A stretch of 64,000 bases of DNA from Rhodovibrio salinarum DSM 9154 (lineage in GTDB: Bacteria; Pseudomonadota; Alphaproteobacteria; Kiloniellales; Rhodovibrionaceae), in the NCBI RefSeq assembly GCF_000515255.1, contig NZ_KI911559.1, positions 406,149 to 470,148 on the forward strand. The letters are read 5' to 3'. The notes under the pieces were generated by a model that saw only the letters and a program-made list of their open reading frames with translations, ran no database searches and was not told the origin of the DNA. This document shows positions 36,198 to 44,923 of the stretch, piece by piece. Each line of letters begins with the position of its first letter. The stretch's first letter is position 1. The position numbers and the translations under genes were made by a program.

Positions 36198-37142
36198 TTA
36201 GGAGAACAGGATCGAGGACAGCCGGCGCCGGGCGCTCAGCGTGACCTCGTCCTTCGGCCCCCAGGCCTCGAAGAACTTGACCAGCTGCTGGCGCGCAGCG
36301 TCTTCGTTCCATTCCTTGTTGCGCTTGATGATCTCAAGCAGCTGGTCGCAGGCCTCCTCGCGCTTGTTGGCCGCGTTATAGGCCAGTGCCAGATCGTAGC
36401 GCGCCTGCAGATCGTCCGGGTTCTGCTGCACCGCCTGCTCCAGCTCGCCCAGGTCGCCGCGCGCCTTGGCGGTCTCCTCGGCTAGGTCGATCGCCGCCTT
36501 GGCGGCCGCCAGCTCGCCGGACTGCTGCAGCTCCTCGGTCAAGCTGTCGTAAATCTCGCGTGCGCCCTGGAAGTCGTCGTTCGCCAGATGGCAGCGGATC
36601 AGGCCAGCCAACGCGCCGGCGTTCTGCTCGTCGATCTGCAGGACCTGGCCATAGATCTGCTGGGCGGTCGAGACCTCGCCCGCGTCGAGCGCACCCTTGG
36701 CCTGCTGCAGGGCATGGTCGATCTGGGCCTGCTGATCCTGGCCGCCGCCGCCCTGCTGGGCGACCTGTTGGACGAACTGCTGGACCTGCTGCTGGCCGGC
36801 CTGCGCACCGGCGAATCCGTCGTAAGGCTGCCCCTGCACAAAGGCGTAGACGGTGGGCAGCGACTGCAGACGTAGCTGCTGGGCCAGTTGGCGGTTCTGG
36901 TCGACGTCCACCTTGACCAGCTTGACCGCGCCACCCTGCTGGCGGACCGCCTGCTCCAGCGCCTGTCCGACGGTTTCCGCCGAGCCGTCGCGCGGCGAGT
37001 GGAAGTAGCAGATCACCGGGGTCTGCTGGGACCCCTCGATTACTTTCTGGGTGAAGTCTTGCTGGCTGGCGGTCGTCACCGGGTCGCCGGCGCCGCTGCG
37101 CTGGCCACCGCCGCCGGTGTTTTGGCCGATGATCGTTTCCAT
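36198..37142 (-). CDS. Thioredoxin-TPR co-chaperone (CnoX/YbbN-like) without redox Cys pair
   Basis: 314 aa. Thioredoxin-fold domain (about 20-140: DFTQKVIEGSQQTPVICYFH, VKLVKVDVDQNRQLAQQLRL, LPTVYAFVQGQP) and a TPR-like helical domain (about 145-314). The usual WCxxC site reads HSPRDGS near residues 48-54, so no redox-active pair exists. CnoX/YbbN proteins are holdases that deliver substrates to DnaK/GroEL. The gene precedes the LON-domain gene by 12 bp. ATG 37142 is chosen; upstream extension is low-complexity. Confidence 0.88.
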   Translation of the reverse strand: METIIGQNTGGGGQRSGAGDPVTTASQQDFTQKVIEGSQQTPVICYFHSPRDGSAETVGQALEQAVRQQGGAVKLVKVDVDQNRQLAQQLRLQSLPTVYAFVQGQPYDGFAGAQAGQQQVQQFVQQVAQQGGGGQDQQAQIDHALQQAKGALDAGEVSTAQQIYGQVLQIDEQNAGALAGLIRCHLANDDFQGAREIYDSLTEELQQSGELAAAKAAIDLAEETAKARGDLGELEQAVQQNPDDLQARYDLALAYNAANKREEACDQLLEIIKRNKEWNEDAARQQLVKFFEAWGPKDEVTLSARRRLSSILFS

Positions 37143-37391
37143 CGCGTTTGCCCGTCCTATCTGCCGAAGTTGATCGGATATGCGCGTCAGCGCGTCCGAG
37201 GGTCGTCGGTTCTGTGTGGTCCGGCAGCTGCCGCCAAGGCGCGCCGGGTGGGCGGATGCGTCTCGTGAGGCGTTCAATTGCCCGCGCAGGGCATCCACCG
37301 AACGTCTAAATGGCGGCCGGGCGCGGATGTGACAAGTCCGCTGCGCCCGGGCAACACACGGTGGCGCCGGCTGGCACACGTGTGGATTGTG

Positions 37392-37985
37392 TCAGGTCAG
37401 ATCCAGGTAGTCTGGCGCGTGGTCGACCGCGTTCAGGAAGCGCACCAGATCGTCCGGAGCGATGCCGGTGGTCATGGCATTGTCCAGCGGGTGAAAGTTC
37501 AGGCGCTCGTGGTCGCGCAGCATGCCGCGGTCGAGCATGACCTGAACCTTGCCCATGCTGTCGTTGAGCGCGGCAAACGGAGTCACCGCGCCTGGCACCA
37601 CACCCAGATAGCTCATCAGCCGATCCGCGCTGCCGAACGACAAACGTCCGCTCTCCAGCTGCTCGCCCAGTGCCTTCAGGTCGATCTCCCGGTCTTCCAG
37701 GCAGACGACCAGCCACATCCGGCCTTTCTTGTTGCGCAGAAAGAGGTTCTTGGTGTGCCCGCCCGATAGCTCGCCGCGCAGCTGCTTGGCCTCTTCGACC
37801 GTGAAGACGGGATCGTGCCGCTTCGTCTCGGTCTGAATGCCAAGCGTGTCGAGCTTGGCGAACAAGGCGTCGGGACCGGCCGGCGTGCCGCCATCGGCCA
37901 AGCTGCCCGAACCGCCAACGCCGGCGTGACCATCGCCGGCCGGGGTCGGTTGGGTGGACGCGGAGTCGCCGGTCTGCTCGCTCAT
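37392..37985 (-). CDS. YbaK/ProX-type prolyl-tRNA deacylase domain protein
   Basis: 197 aa. Editing domain of the YbaK/PrdX type: LFAKLDTLGIQTETKRHDPV, FTVEEAKQLRGELSGGHTKN, LFLRNKKGRMWLVVCLEDRE, LMSYLGVVPGAVTPFAALND. It likely hydrolyses alanyl-tRNA(Pro) or a similar mischarged tRNA in trans. The first 45 residues are low-complexity. ATG 37985 is the first good in-frame start. Stands alone upstream of tRNA-Gly on the other strand. Confidence 0.9.
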   Translation of the reverse strand: MSEQTGDSASTQPTPAGDGHAGVGGSGSLADGGTPAGPDALFAKLDTLGIQTETKRHDPVFTVEEAKQLRGELSGGHTKNLFLRNKKGRMWLVVCLEDREIDLKALGEQLESGRLSFGSADRLMSYLGVVPGAVTPFAALNDSMGKVQVMLDRGMLRDHERLNFHPLDNAMTTGIAPDDLVRFLNAVDHAPDYLDLT

Positions 37986-38124
37986 CGCGGTCTCGGTTCT
38001 CATTCTACGTGGGACCATGGACGTGACACGGCGGGATGGCCGCCGCACGCCCGCGCCAGCACGGCGGAGCGGGCGGAGCCTACGCGACCGGGCAGGGCGA
38101 TGTCACCACCGCGTAAAAATCCCC

Positions 38125-38152
38125 TGTTGCAATGCGCGCACGACCGTATTAT
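38125..38152 (+). promoter_or_regulatory. Candidate promoter of the tRNA-Gly gene
   Basis: TGTTGC (38125-38130), 16-nt spacer, TATTAT (38147-38152), 53 bp before the tRNA. The -10 is good and the -35 is weak (TTGCAA at 38127-38132 is an alternative but gives a 14-nt spacer). Confidence 0.35.
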
Positions 38153-38205
38153 GTGCCGGGGTGTCGACGCGGCGGATGCCGCTGCGGACGGCACACACGA
38201 CGGAT

Positions 38206-38281
38206 GCGGGCGTAGCTCAGGGGCTAGAGCGTCTGCTTGCCATGCAGAAGGTCGTGGGTTCGAATCCCATCGCCCGCTCCA
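38206..38281 (+). tRNA. tRNA-Gly (anticodon GCC)
   Basis: 76 nt. Acceptor arms GCGGGCG and CGCCCGC are perfect, followed by discriminator T and encoded CCA. D arm GCTC...GAGC. Anticodon stem TCTGC/GCAGA encloses loop TTGCCAT, which sets anticodon GCC. T arm GTGGG TTCGAAT CCCAT. A strong terminator follows after 7 nt. Confidence 0.98.
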
Positions 38282-38288
38282 TCCTGCC

Positions 38289-38325
38289 GGGGGCTCAGCC
38301 GAGAAGGCTGAGCCCCCGTTTTCGT
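38289..38325 (+). terminator. Intrinsic terminator of tRNA-Gly
   Basis: GGGGGCTCAGCC (38289-38300) and GGCTGAGCCCCC (38306-38317) pair perfectly around GAGAA, followed by GTTTTCGTTT. Confidence 0.92.
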
Positions 38326-38364
38326 TTCAGGGGTCAACGCAGTTCAAACGGGGGTCGCTGGACC

Positions 38365-38826
38365 ATGCTCTCGGCGCTTGCGCTCGCTTTGCACGCCCTA
38401 TCCGCCGTCGTCTGGGTCGGCGGGATGGCGTTCGCTTACCTGTTCGTCCGGCCAGCCCTCGGCGCGCTTGAGGGGCCGCAGCGCCAGACGCTGTGGCGCG
38501 GCACCTTCGCGCGTTTCTTTCCGGTTGTGTGGGGCACGGTCGGGCTGCTGCTCCTGACCGGCTATTACATGGTGTTCGGGACCTATGGCGGGTTCGCGAA
38601 CGTCGGCGTGCACGTCCATATCATGCACCTGCTCGGGCTGGTGATGATGGCGATCTTCGCGCACGTCTTCTTCGCCCCCTGGCGCCGCTTCGCCAAGGCG
38701 GTCGACGCTGGCGATCGGGAGACGGCGGCGCAGAACATCGAGACCATCCGCAAGCTGGTCGCGCTCAACCTGACGTTGGGCGTCATCGTGGTGGTGGTCG
38801 CCTCCGGCGGGCGTTTCTGGGGATAA
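38365..38826 (+). CDS. CopD-like integral membrane protein
   Basis: 153 aa with four transmembrane helices: LALALHALSAVVWVGGMAFA, FPVVWGTVGLLLLTGYYMVF, VHIMHLLGLVMMAIFAHVFF, LVALNLTLGVIVVVVASGGR. Conserved His at ALHALSAVVW, VHVHIMH and AHVFF fit the CopD/DUF4149-like membrane group that may bind heme or copper. No other copper genes adjoin it. ATG 38365 begins directly at the first helix. Confidence 0.85.
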   Translation: MLSALALALHALSAVVWVGGMAFAYLFVRPALGALEGPQRQTLWRGTFARFFPVVWGTVGLLLLTGYYMVFGTYGGFANVGVHVHIMHLLGLVMMAIFAHVFFAPWRRFAKAVDAGDRETAAQNIETIRKLVALNLTLGVIVVVVASGGRFWG

Positions 38827-39145
38827 GCGGCCGGGTTGGATAAGGCGGAATAAGATTGGCCCCGGCGCCGTTGGGGTCGAGGCGGCGGCCGGGGCCAGGC
38901 ACAACCGACGCGGAGCGGGCGGGACAGAAACCTCCGGGCCGGTACAACCGAGGCTGGCATCGGAATCGTAAAGTTGAAATTAAAACTTCGATGTCAAATT
39001 AGCCCTCGGTCGGAGTCACGGTTCCGCCACGCCTGCGCCATTTCATCGCTTGCCGGATCGCGCTAGCGTGCCCGTTGGCGGCCCGGCCGCGATTGCCGCG
39101 CGGGCGCCCAAAGAAAACCGATCACGCGGGGGAGCGTCAGCCGTC
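38827..39145 (+). other. 319-bp upstream region of the glutamate dehydrogenase gene
   Basis: No supportable gene. It contains an AT-rich patch at about 38970-39000 (TTGAAA, 17 nt, AATTAG) that could be the gdhB promoter, and one GANTC site near 39013. The in-frame extension of gdhB upstream of 39146 is not convincing as protein. Confidence 0.4.
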
Positions 39146-42100
39146 ATGTCCATGGGCGCCGAACAGCTGAAGACCGATCTGATCGACCGCATCGTCGAAC
39201 GGGCCCAGGCGCGCCTGAACCCCGAGCGCGCCGAGATAGCCGAACGTTTCGCCCGCCAGTTCTACGCCCACGTCCCGCCCGACGACCTGCTGGGCGAGGA
39301 TGCCGATAATCTCTACGGCGCGGCGGTGGCGATGCTGAACTTCGCCACCAGTCGTCCGCCGGGCAAGGCCAAGGTCCGCGCCTACAACCCGCAGATCGAG
39401 GAACATGGCTACGGCTCGTCGCACACGATCGTCGAGGTCGTGAACGACGACATGCCCTTCCTGGTCGACAGCGTGACCCAACGCCTGGCCGACCTGGACG
39501 CGCAGGTGCATCTGGTGATCCACCCGATCCTGGAGGTCGCGCGCGACGCCGACGGGAAGCTGCTGGACATCCACAGCGCTGCCGGGACAGTGGACAGTCC
39601 CGAAGGGCAAGCCGCCGCGGCGCTTGGCAAGAAGGCCCCGGCGCCCAGCCGCGGCGCGGCGCGTAAAGCCGCGACCAATGGCGGCGACACTGCCACCAAG
39701 ACCCGAGACAACACCAAGGCCGCCAACACCAAGGCCGATGACGCGGGGCAGACGCTGCGCGAATCGGTGATGCACGTCGAGATCAGCGAGCAGCCGGCGA
39801 GCCGTCTCAGCGAGCTGGAGCAGGAGCTGAGCCGGGTGCTCACCGACGTGCGCGCGGCGGTGCGCGACTGGCGGGCGATGCAGGATCAGGCGCGCCAAGT
39901 GATCGACGGGCTGAAGGCAAGCCCGCCGCCCTTGGCCAAGGCGGAGCTGGACGAGGGCGTCGCCTTCCTGGAGTGGGTCGCCGACGACAACTTCACCTTC
40001 CTTGGCTACCGCGAGTACAGCTTCGAGGGCACGGGCGCGGGCGCGGTGGCGCAGGTCAATCACGACAGCGGCAAGGGTATCCTATCCGACCCGGAATACC
40101 GCCTGTTCGATGGTCTGCGCGACCTGGGTAAGCTGCCGCAGGAGGTCCAGGCCTTCCTGCATCAGCCCGAACTGTTGCGGGTGACCAAGGCGAACCGACG
40201 GTCGACCGTGCACCGCGCGGTCCATCTGGACACGATCGCGGTCAAGACGTTCGATGGCGACGGCAACGTCACCGGCGAAAAGCTGATCGCCGGGCTATTC
40301 ACCTCCACCGCCTATTCGCGCAGTCCGCGCGAGATTCCCCTGCTCCGCCGCAAGGTCGATCGGGTGTTGGAGCGCAGCGGGTTCCGCCCCGACAGCCACG
40401 ACGGCAAGGCGCTGCTGCACATTCTGGAAAGCTACCCGCGCGACGAGCTGTTCCAGATTGGCGAGGACGACCTCTATCGCATCGCGATGGGCATCCTGCA
40501 CCTGCAGGAACGCCAACGGATCGCCCTGTTTACCCGCCAGGACCCGTTCGAGCGGTTCGTCTCCTGCCTGGTGTTCGTCCCCCGCGACCGGCACGACACC
40601 CATCTGCGCCTGCGCTTCCAGGAGATCCTCGCGCAAGCGTTCAACGGCGAGGTTTCGGCTTTCTACACTCACCTGACCGAGGCCGTGCTGGCGCGCACCC
40701 ACATCATCGTGCGCACCACCCCGGGCGAGATCCCGGACGTCGACAAGACCGCGGTCGAGACGCGCCTGGCGGAAGCCGCGCGCTCCTGGTCGGACCAACT
40801 GCAGGAAGCCCTGATCGAGGATCGCGGCGAGGAACCCGGCTTGGCGACCACTCGCCGGTTCGGTACGGCCTTCCCGGCTAGCTACGAGGAACACTTCCCC
40901 GCCAAGGCCGCCGTTTACGACATCGTTCGGATCGAACGCGCGATCGACACCAACGATCTGGCGATGAACCTCTACCGGCCGATCGAGGCGTCGGAGGACC
41001 AGGTCCGCTTCAAGATCTACCACGTCGACCAGCCGATTCCGCTGTCGGACATCCTGCCCATGCTGGAGAACATGGGCATCAAGGTGATCTCCGAGCATCC
41101 CTACGACGTGCATCCAACCGACCGGCGGCTGCCGGTCTGGCTGCACGATTTCGAGATGCGCACGGCTGGCGGCGAGCCGGTCGACCTCGGTCGGGTGCGC
41201 GACAAGTTCCACGAGGCGTTCGCCCGCATCTGGCGCGGCGAGATGGAGAACGACGGCTTCAACCGGCTGGTTCTGCTGGCCCGCCTGACGGCGCGCGACG
41301 TGATCGTGCTGCGCACCTACTGCAAGTACCTGCGTCAGGCCGGCATTCCCTTCTCACAGGCCTACATGGAAGACACGCTGGCGGAGAATCCCGCGCTGGC
41401 GCGTCTTCTGGTCGAGTTGTTTCGCTGCCGGTTCGATCCCGATATGCAAGCCGATCGGGCCGATCGGGAGGAGCAGGAAGGCCGGATCGTCCAGCACCTG
41501 ACCGACGGTCTGGAACAGGTGGAAAGCCTGGATCAGGACCGGATCGTCCGGCGCTTCCTGAACGCCATTCAGGCGACCCAGCGCACCAACTATTACCAAC
41601 CGATGCCCGACGGCGGCGAGCGGCCCTGGCTGTCGATCAAACTGGCCAGCGAACAGATCGACGAACTGCCGCTGCCCAAGCCGTTCCGGGAGATTTTCGT
41701 CTATTCCCCGCGGGTCGAGGGCGTGCACCTGCGCTTCGGCATGGTTGCGCGCGGCGGCCTGCGCTGGTCCGACCGGCGGGAAGACTTCCGCACCGAGGTG
41801 TTAGGGCTGGTCAAGGCGCAGCAGGTCAAGAACGCGGTGATCGTGCCGGTCGGCTCCAAGGGCGGCTTCGTGCCCAAGCAACCGCCGCCGCCCTCGGCCG
41901 GCCGGCCGGCGATGCAGGAGGAAGGCATCGCCTGCTACAAGACCTTCGTCCGCGGCCTGCTCGACATCACCGACAATTTCGTCGGCGGCGGCCAGGTCCG
42001 TCCGCCGGAAAAGGTCGTGCGCTGGGACGGCGACGATCCCTACCTCGTCGTCGCGCCCGACAAGGGCACGGCCGCCTTCTCCGACATCGCCAACGCGGTC

Positions 42101-44152
42101 AGCCAGGAGTACGGCTTCTGGCTGGACGACGCCTTCGCCTCCGGCGGGTCCAGCGGCTACGACCACAAGGTGATGGGCATCACCGCCAAGGGCGCCTGGG
42201 AGTCGGTCAAGCGCCACTTCCGCGAAATGGGGCACGATACCCAGCGCGAGGACTTCACCGTCGTCGGTTGCGGCGACATGTCGGGCGACGTGTTCGGCAA
42301 CGGCATGATCTGTTCCGAGCACATCCGGCTGATCGGCGCGTTCAACCACCTGCATATCTTCGTCGATCCCAACCCCGACGCCGCCGAAAGCTATCAGGAG
42401 CGCAAGCGCCTGTTCGACGCCGCCAAGGGCTGGGACGCCTACGATACCTCCAAGATTTCCCAGGGCGGCGGGGTGTTCGAGCGCAAGGCGAAGTCGATCA
42501 CGCTGACCCCCGAGATCCAGCAGCTGTTCGGATTGCAGAAGGAGCAGGTGGCGCCCAACGAGCTGGTCCACGCGATGCTGAAGGCAAACTGCGGCCTGCT
42601 CTGGTTCGGCGGTATCGGCACCTACATCAAGGCGTCCGACGAAAGCCACGCCGACGTCGGCGACCGCGGCAACGATGCCATCCGCGTCGACGCCGATGAG
42701 CTGGGCTGCAGCGTGATCGGCGAGGGCGCCAACCTGGGCGTCACCCAGCTTGCCCGGATCGAGTTCGCGCTGAACGGCGGGCGCTGCAACACCGACGCGA
42801 TCGACAACTCCGGCGGCGTCGACTGCTCCGACCACGAGGTGAACATCAAGATCCTCCTCGGCATGGTCGAGGAGGCCGGCGACATCACCCGCAAGCAGCG
42901 CAACGAGCTGCTGCAGTCGATGACCGACGAGGTCGCGCACCTGGTATTGCGCGACAACTACCTGCAGACCCAGGCGATCTCGGTCACTGAGCGGCTGGGC
43001 GCGCACCTGCTCGACCGCTCGGCCCGTTTCATGCGCGCCCTCGAGCGCCAGGGCAAGCTCAACCGGATGATCGAGCACCTGCCCGACGACGAGACCATCC
43101 TGGAGCGGCGCAAGGCCGGCATCGGCCTGACCCGCCCGGAGATCGCGGTGCTGATGAGCTACGCCAAGATCGTCCTGTACGAGGAGCTGCTCGCATCCGA
43201 CCTGCCGGACGATCCCTACATGGCGGCCGATCTGAAGACCTATTTCCCGGAGCAGCTGCGCCAGCGCTACCCCGGGCAGATCGAGGAACACCGCCTGAAC
43301 CGCGAGATCGTGGCGACCTCGGTCACCAACTCGATCGTCAACCGCTGCGGCATGACCTTCGTGCACGAGACGCGCGAAAAGACCGGCATGCCGAGCCACG
43401 AGGTCGCGCGCGCCTACACGGCGGCCCGCGAGATATTCGGTCTGCGCGAGGTCTGGGCCGGGGTGGAGGCGCTGGACAACATCGCCCCGACCGAAACGCA
43501 GGCTGACATGCTGACCGAGGCGGGCCGCCTGATCGAGCGGGCGACCAGCTGGTTCCTGCGCAGCTGCAACCAGCCGATCGACATCTCCGAGGTGACGCAG
43601 ACCTTCACCGACGGCGTGGCGACGGTTGCGGGCCAGCTGGATGAGCTGCTCGCCAAGAGCGACCTGCAGGACCGCGACCGTCGGGCCCGGTATTACCTGA
43701 AGCAGGGCGCGGGCGAGGAGCTTGCCCTGCGCGTGGCGTCACTGCGGCTGCTGCCCCCCGCGCTCGACATCTGCCGGATCGCCAGCACGCTGGAAATGGA
43801 GGTGGCGTCGGTCGCGCGCACCTTCTTCGCGGTCGGTCAGCGCTTCGGCTTTGATTGGCTGCGTCAGGCCGCCAATCAGCTGCCGACCGACGATGCCTGG
43901 GACAAGCTCGCCGTGGGTGCGATCATCGACGACTTCTACGGCCACCAATCGGACCTGACGACCCGCGTGCTGCAAACCTACGCGCCCGGCAGCAACGGCT
44001 CGGACGCGGTCGAGGCCTGGGCGCACAGCCGGCAGGCGCTGGTAACCCGCACCGAACAGCTGGTCACCGAACTCCGCTCGGCCGGCAGCCCGGACCTCGC
44101 CATGCTTGCGGTCGCCAACCGGCAGTTGAAGTCGATGGTGAGCGGCGGGTAA
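39146..44152 (+). CDS. gdhB: NAD-specific glutamate dehydrogenase, large GDH180-type
   Basis: 1668 aa. Oxidatively deaminates glutamate to 2-oxoglutarate and ammonium with NAD. Long N-terminal ACT-rich part, then the catalytic core near residues 868-915 (VARGGLRWSDRREDFRTEVL, GLVKAQQVKNAVIVPVGSKG, GFVPKQPPPP), GYDHKVMGITAKGAWESVKR, VVGCGDMSGDVFGNGM, and a C-terminal helical region. An Ala/Lys/Thr-rich linker near 161-203 (APSRGAARKAATNGGDTATK) looks like a low-complexity insertion. ATG 39146 follows GGGGGAG and fits the family start. Confidence 0.96.
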   Translation: MSMGAEQLKTDLIDRIVERAQARLNPERAEIAERFARQFYAHVPPDDLLGEDADNLYGAAVAMLNFATSRPPGKAKVRAYNPQIEEHGYGSSHTIVEVVNDDMPFLVDSVTQRLADLDAQVHLVIHPILEVARDADGKLLDIHSAAGTVDSPEGQAAAALGKKAPAPSRGAARKAATNGGDTATKTRDNTKAANTKADDAGQTLRESVMHVEISEQPASRLSELEQELSRVLTDVRAAVRDWRAMQDQARQVIDGLKASPPPLAKAELDEGVAFLEWVADDNFTFLGYREYSFEGTGAGAVAQVNHDSGKGILSDPEYRLFDGLRDLGKLPQEVQAFLHQPELLRVTKANRRSTVHRAVHLDTIAVKTFDGDGNVTGEKLIAGLFTSTAYSRSPREIPLLRRKVDRVLERSGFRPDSHDGKALLHILESYPRDELFQIGEDDLYRIAMGILHLQERQRIALFTRQDPFERFVSCLVFVPRDRHDTHLRLRFQEILAQAFNGEVSAFYTHLTEAVLARTHIIVRTTPGEIPDVDKTAVETRLAEAARSWSDQLQEALIEDRGEEPGLATTRRFGTAFPASYEEHFPAKAAVYDIVRIERAIDTNDLAMNLYRPIEASEDQVRFKIYHVDQPIPLSDILPMLENMGIKVISEHPYDVHPTDRRLPVWLHDFEMRTAGGEPVDLGRVRDKFHEAFARIWRGEMENDGFNRLVLLARLTARDVIVLRTYCKYLRQAGIPFSQAYMEDTLAENPALARLLVELFRCRFDPDMQADRADREEQEGRIVQHLTDGLEQVESLDQDRIVRRFLNAIQATQRTNYYQPMPDGGERPWLSIKLASEQIDELPLPKPFREIFVYSPRVEGVHLRFGMVARGGLRWSDRREDFRTEVLGLVKAQQVKNAVIVPVGSKGGFVPKQPPPPSAGRPAMQEEGIACYKTFVRGLLDITDNFVGGGQVRPPEKVVRWDGDDPYLVVAPDKGTAAFSDIANAVSQEYGFWLDDAFASGGSSGYDHKVMGITAKGAWESVKRHFREMGHDTQREDFTVVGCGDMSGDVFGNGMICSEHIRLIGAFNHLHIFVDPNPDAAESYQERKRLFDAAKGWDAYDTSKISQGGGVFERKAKSITLTPEIQQLFGLQKEQVAPNELVHAMLKANCGLLWFGGIGTYIKASDESHADVGDRGNDAIRVDADELGCSVIGEGANLGVTQLARIEFALNGGRCNTDAIDNSGGVDCSDHEVNIKILLGMVEEAGDITRKQRNELLQSMTDEVAHLVLRDNYLQTQAISVTERLGAHLLDRSARFMRALERQGKLNRMIEHLPDDETILERRKAGIGLTRPEIAVLMSYAKIVLYEELLASDLPDDPYMAADLKTYFPEQLRQRYPGQIEEHRLNREIVATSVTNSIVNRCGMTFVHETREKTGMPSHEVARAYTAAREIFGLREVWAGVEALDNIAPTETQADMLTEAGRLIERATSWFLRSCNQPIDISEVTQTFTDGVATVAGQLDELLAKSDLQDRDRRARYYLKQGAGEELALRVASLRLLPPALDICRIASTLEMEVASVARTFFAVGQRFGFDWLRQAANQLPTDDAWDKLAVGAIIDDFYGHQSDLTTRVLQTYAPGSNGSDAVEAWAHSRQALVTRTEQLVTELRSAGSPDLAMLAVANRQLKSMVSGG

Positions 44153-44200
44153 CGCGTATGGTGCCCGTCAACATCTTCGCAGAGCCTGGCGGCGGGGTAC

Positions 44201-44923
44201 CTAGGCCGTTGCCTCCCACGGGCCTGCCGCCAGCAGCTTCGCGAGTGCGTCCGGGTCGTCGTGCTTCTGTTTCGGGCACAGCCGGCGGAGTTGCAGGCGG
44301 TCGGGGCGGTCGCCGATGCGCTGGTCGGTCGAAAACGCGAGGTCGGTGTGCCGGCGGGCGGTTTCAACCACCCGCGTGCTGATCTTGCCCTGTGGATAGG
44401 CGAAGGCGAAGGGCCGGGCGCCCAGCAGGTCGGAGAGCCAGGTAAGCGCGCCGGCGATCTCGTCCTCCAGCTCCGGCTGTTGCAGCGAATAGAGCGAATC
44501 GTGGCTCAAGCTGTGCGCGCCCACCCGCCAGTGCGGCTCTTGAGCGAGATCGCGGAGGCCGCTTTCCGACAGGTGCGTGGCGCCGCCGCGCTGGATCTGA
44601 TTGCGCGCGGCGAACAGGCCGGCGGCGATCCCGTGGCGTTGCAGGAGCGGTGTCGCCAGCTCCGCGACTTCCGCGTAGGCGTCGTCGAAGGTGATCGCGG
44701 CGACCGGCCGGTCGCGTCCGGCGAAGTCGTCGGTATCCCACAGCCGCACCGCCTGCTCGATCCCGACCAGCTCGAACGTCTCGCTGAGCACGTCCAGCTG
44801 ACGGGCGAACGCCTCGGCACGGGTGCGGAAGGGATAGTCGTCCAACTTGTCCGACAGTGCGTGGTAGCACAGGAGCACGAGCCCACGCCGGTGTCCCAGG
44901 TCCGTCCAGATCGTCGCGTTCAT
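44201..44923 (-). CDS. Polysaccharide deacetylase family protein
   Basis: 240 aa NodB-like hydrolase. Seen: GLVLLCYHALSDKLDDYPF, the metal-binding Asp pair in VAAITFDDAYAEVAELATPL, HWRVGAHSLSHDSLYSL with the HxxxH-type His residues, and FAFAYPQGKISTRVVETARR. Catalytic residues are kept. Substrate could be peptidoglycan or an exopolysaccharide; there is no signal peptide, so it may be cytosolic. ATG 44923 overlaps the stop of the DUF1848 gene (ATGA), indicating coupling. Confidence 0.9.
   Translation of the reverse strand: MNATIWTDLGHRRGLVLLCYHALSDKLDDYPFRTRAEAFARQLDVLSETFELVGIEQAVRLWDTDDFAGRDRPVAAITFDDAYAEVAELATPLLQRHGIAAGLFAARNQIQRGGATHLSESGLRDLAQEPHWRVGAHSLSHDSLYSLQQPELEDEIAGALTWLSDLLGARPFAFAYPQGKISTRVVETARRHTDLAFSTDQRIGDRPDRLQLRRLCPKQKHDDPDALAKLLAAGPWEATA

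Noticed and set aside
41801-43399. Minus-strand frame of 532 codons opposite the glutamate dehydrogenase gene
   Set aside because: Antisense to the catalytic core of gdhB, no motifs, shadow.
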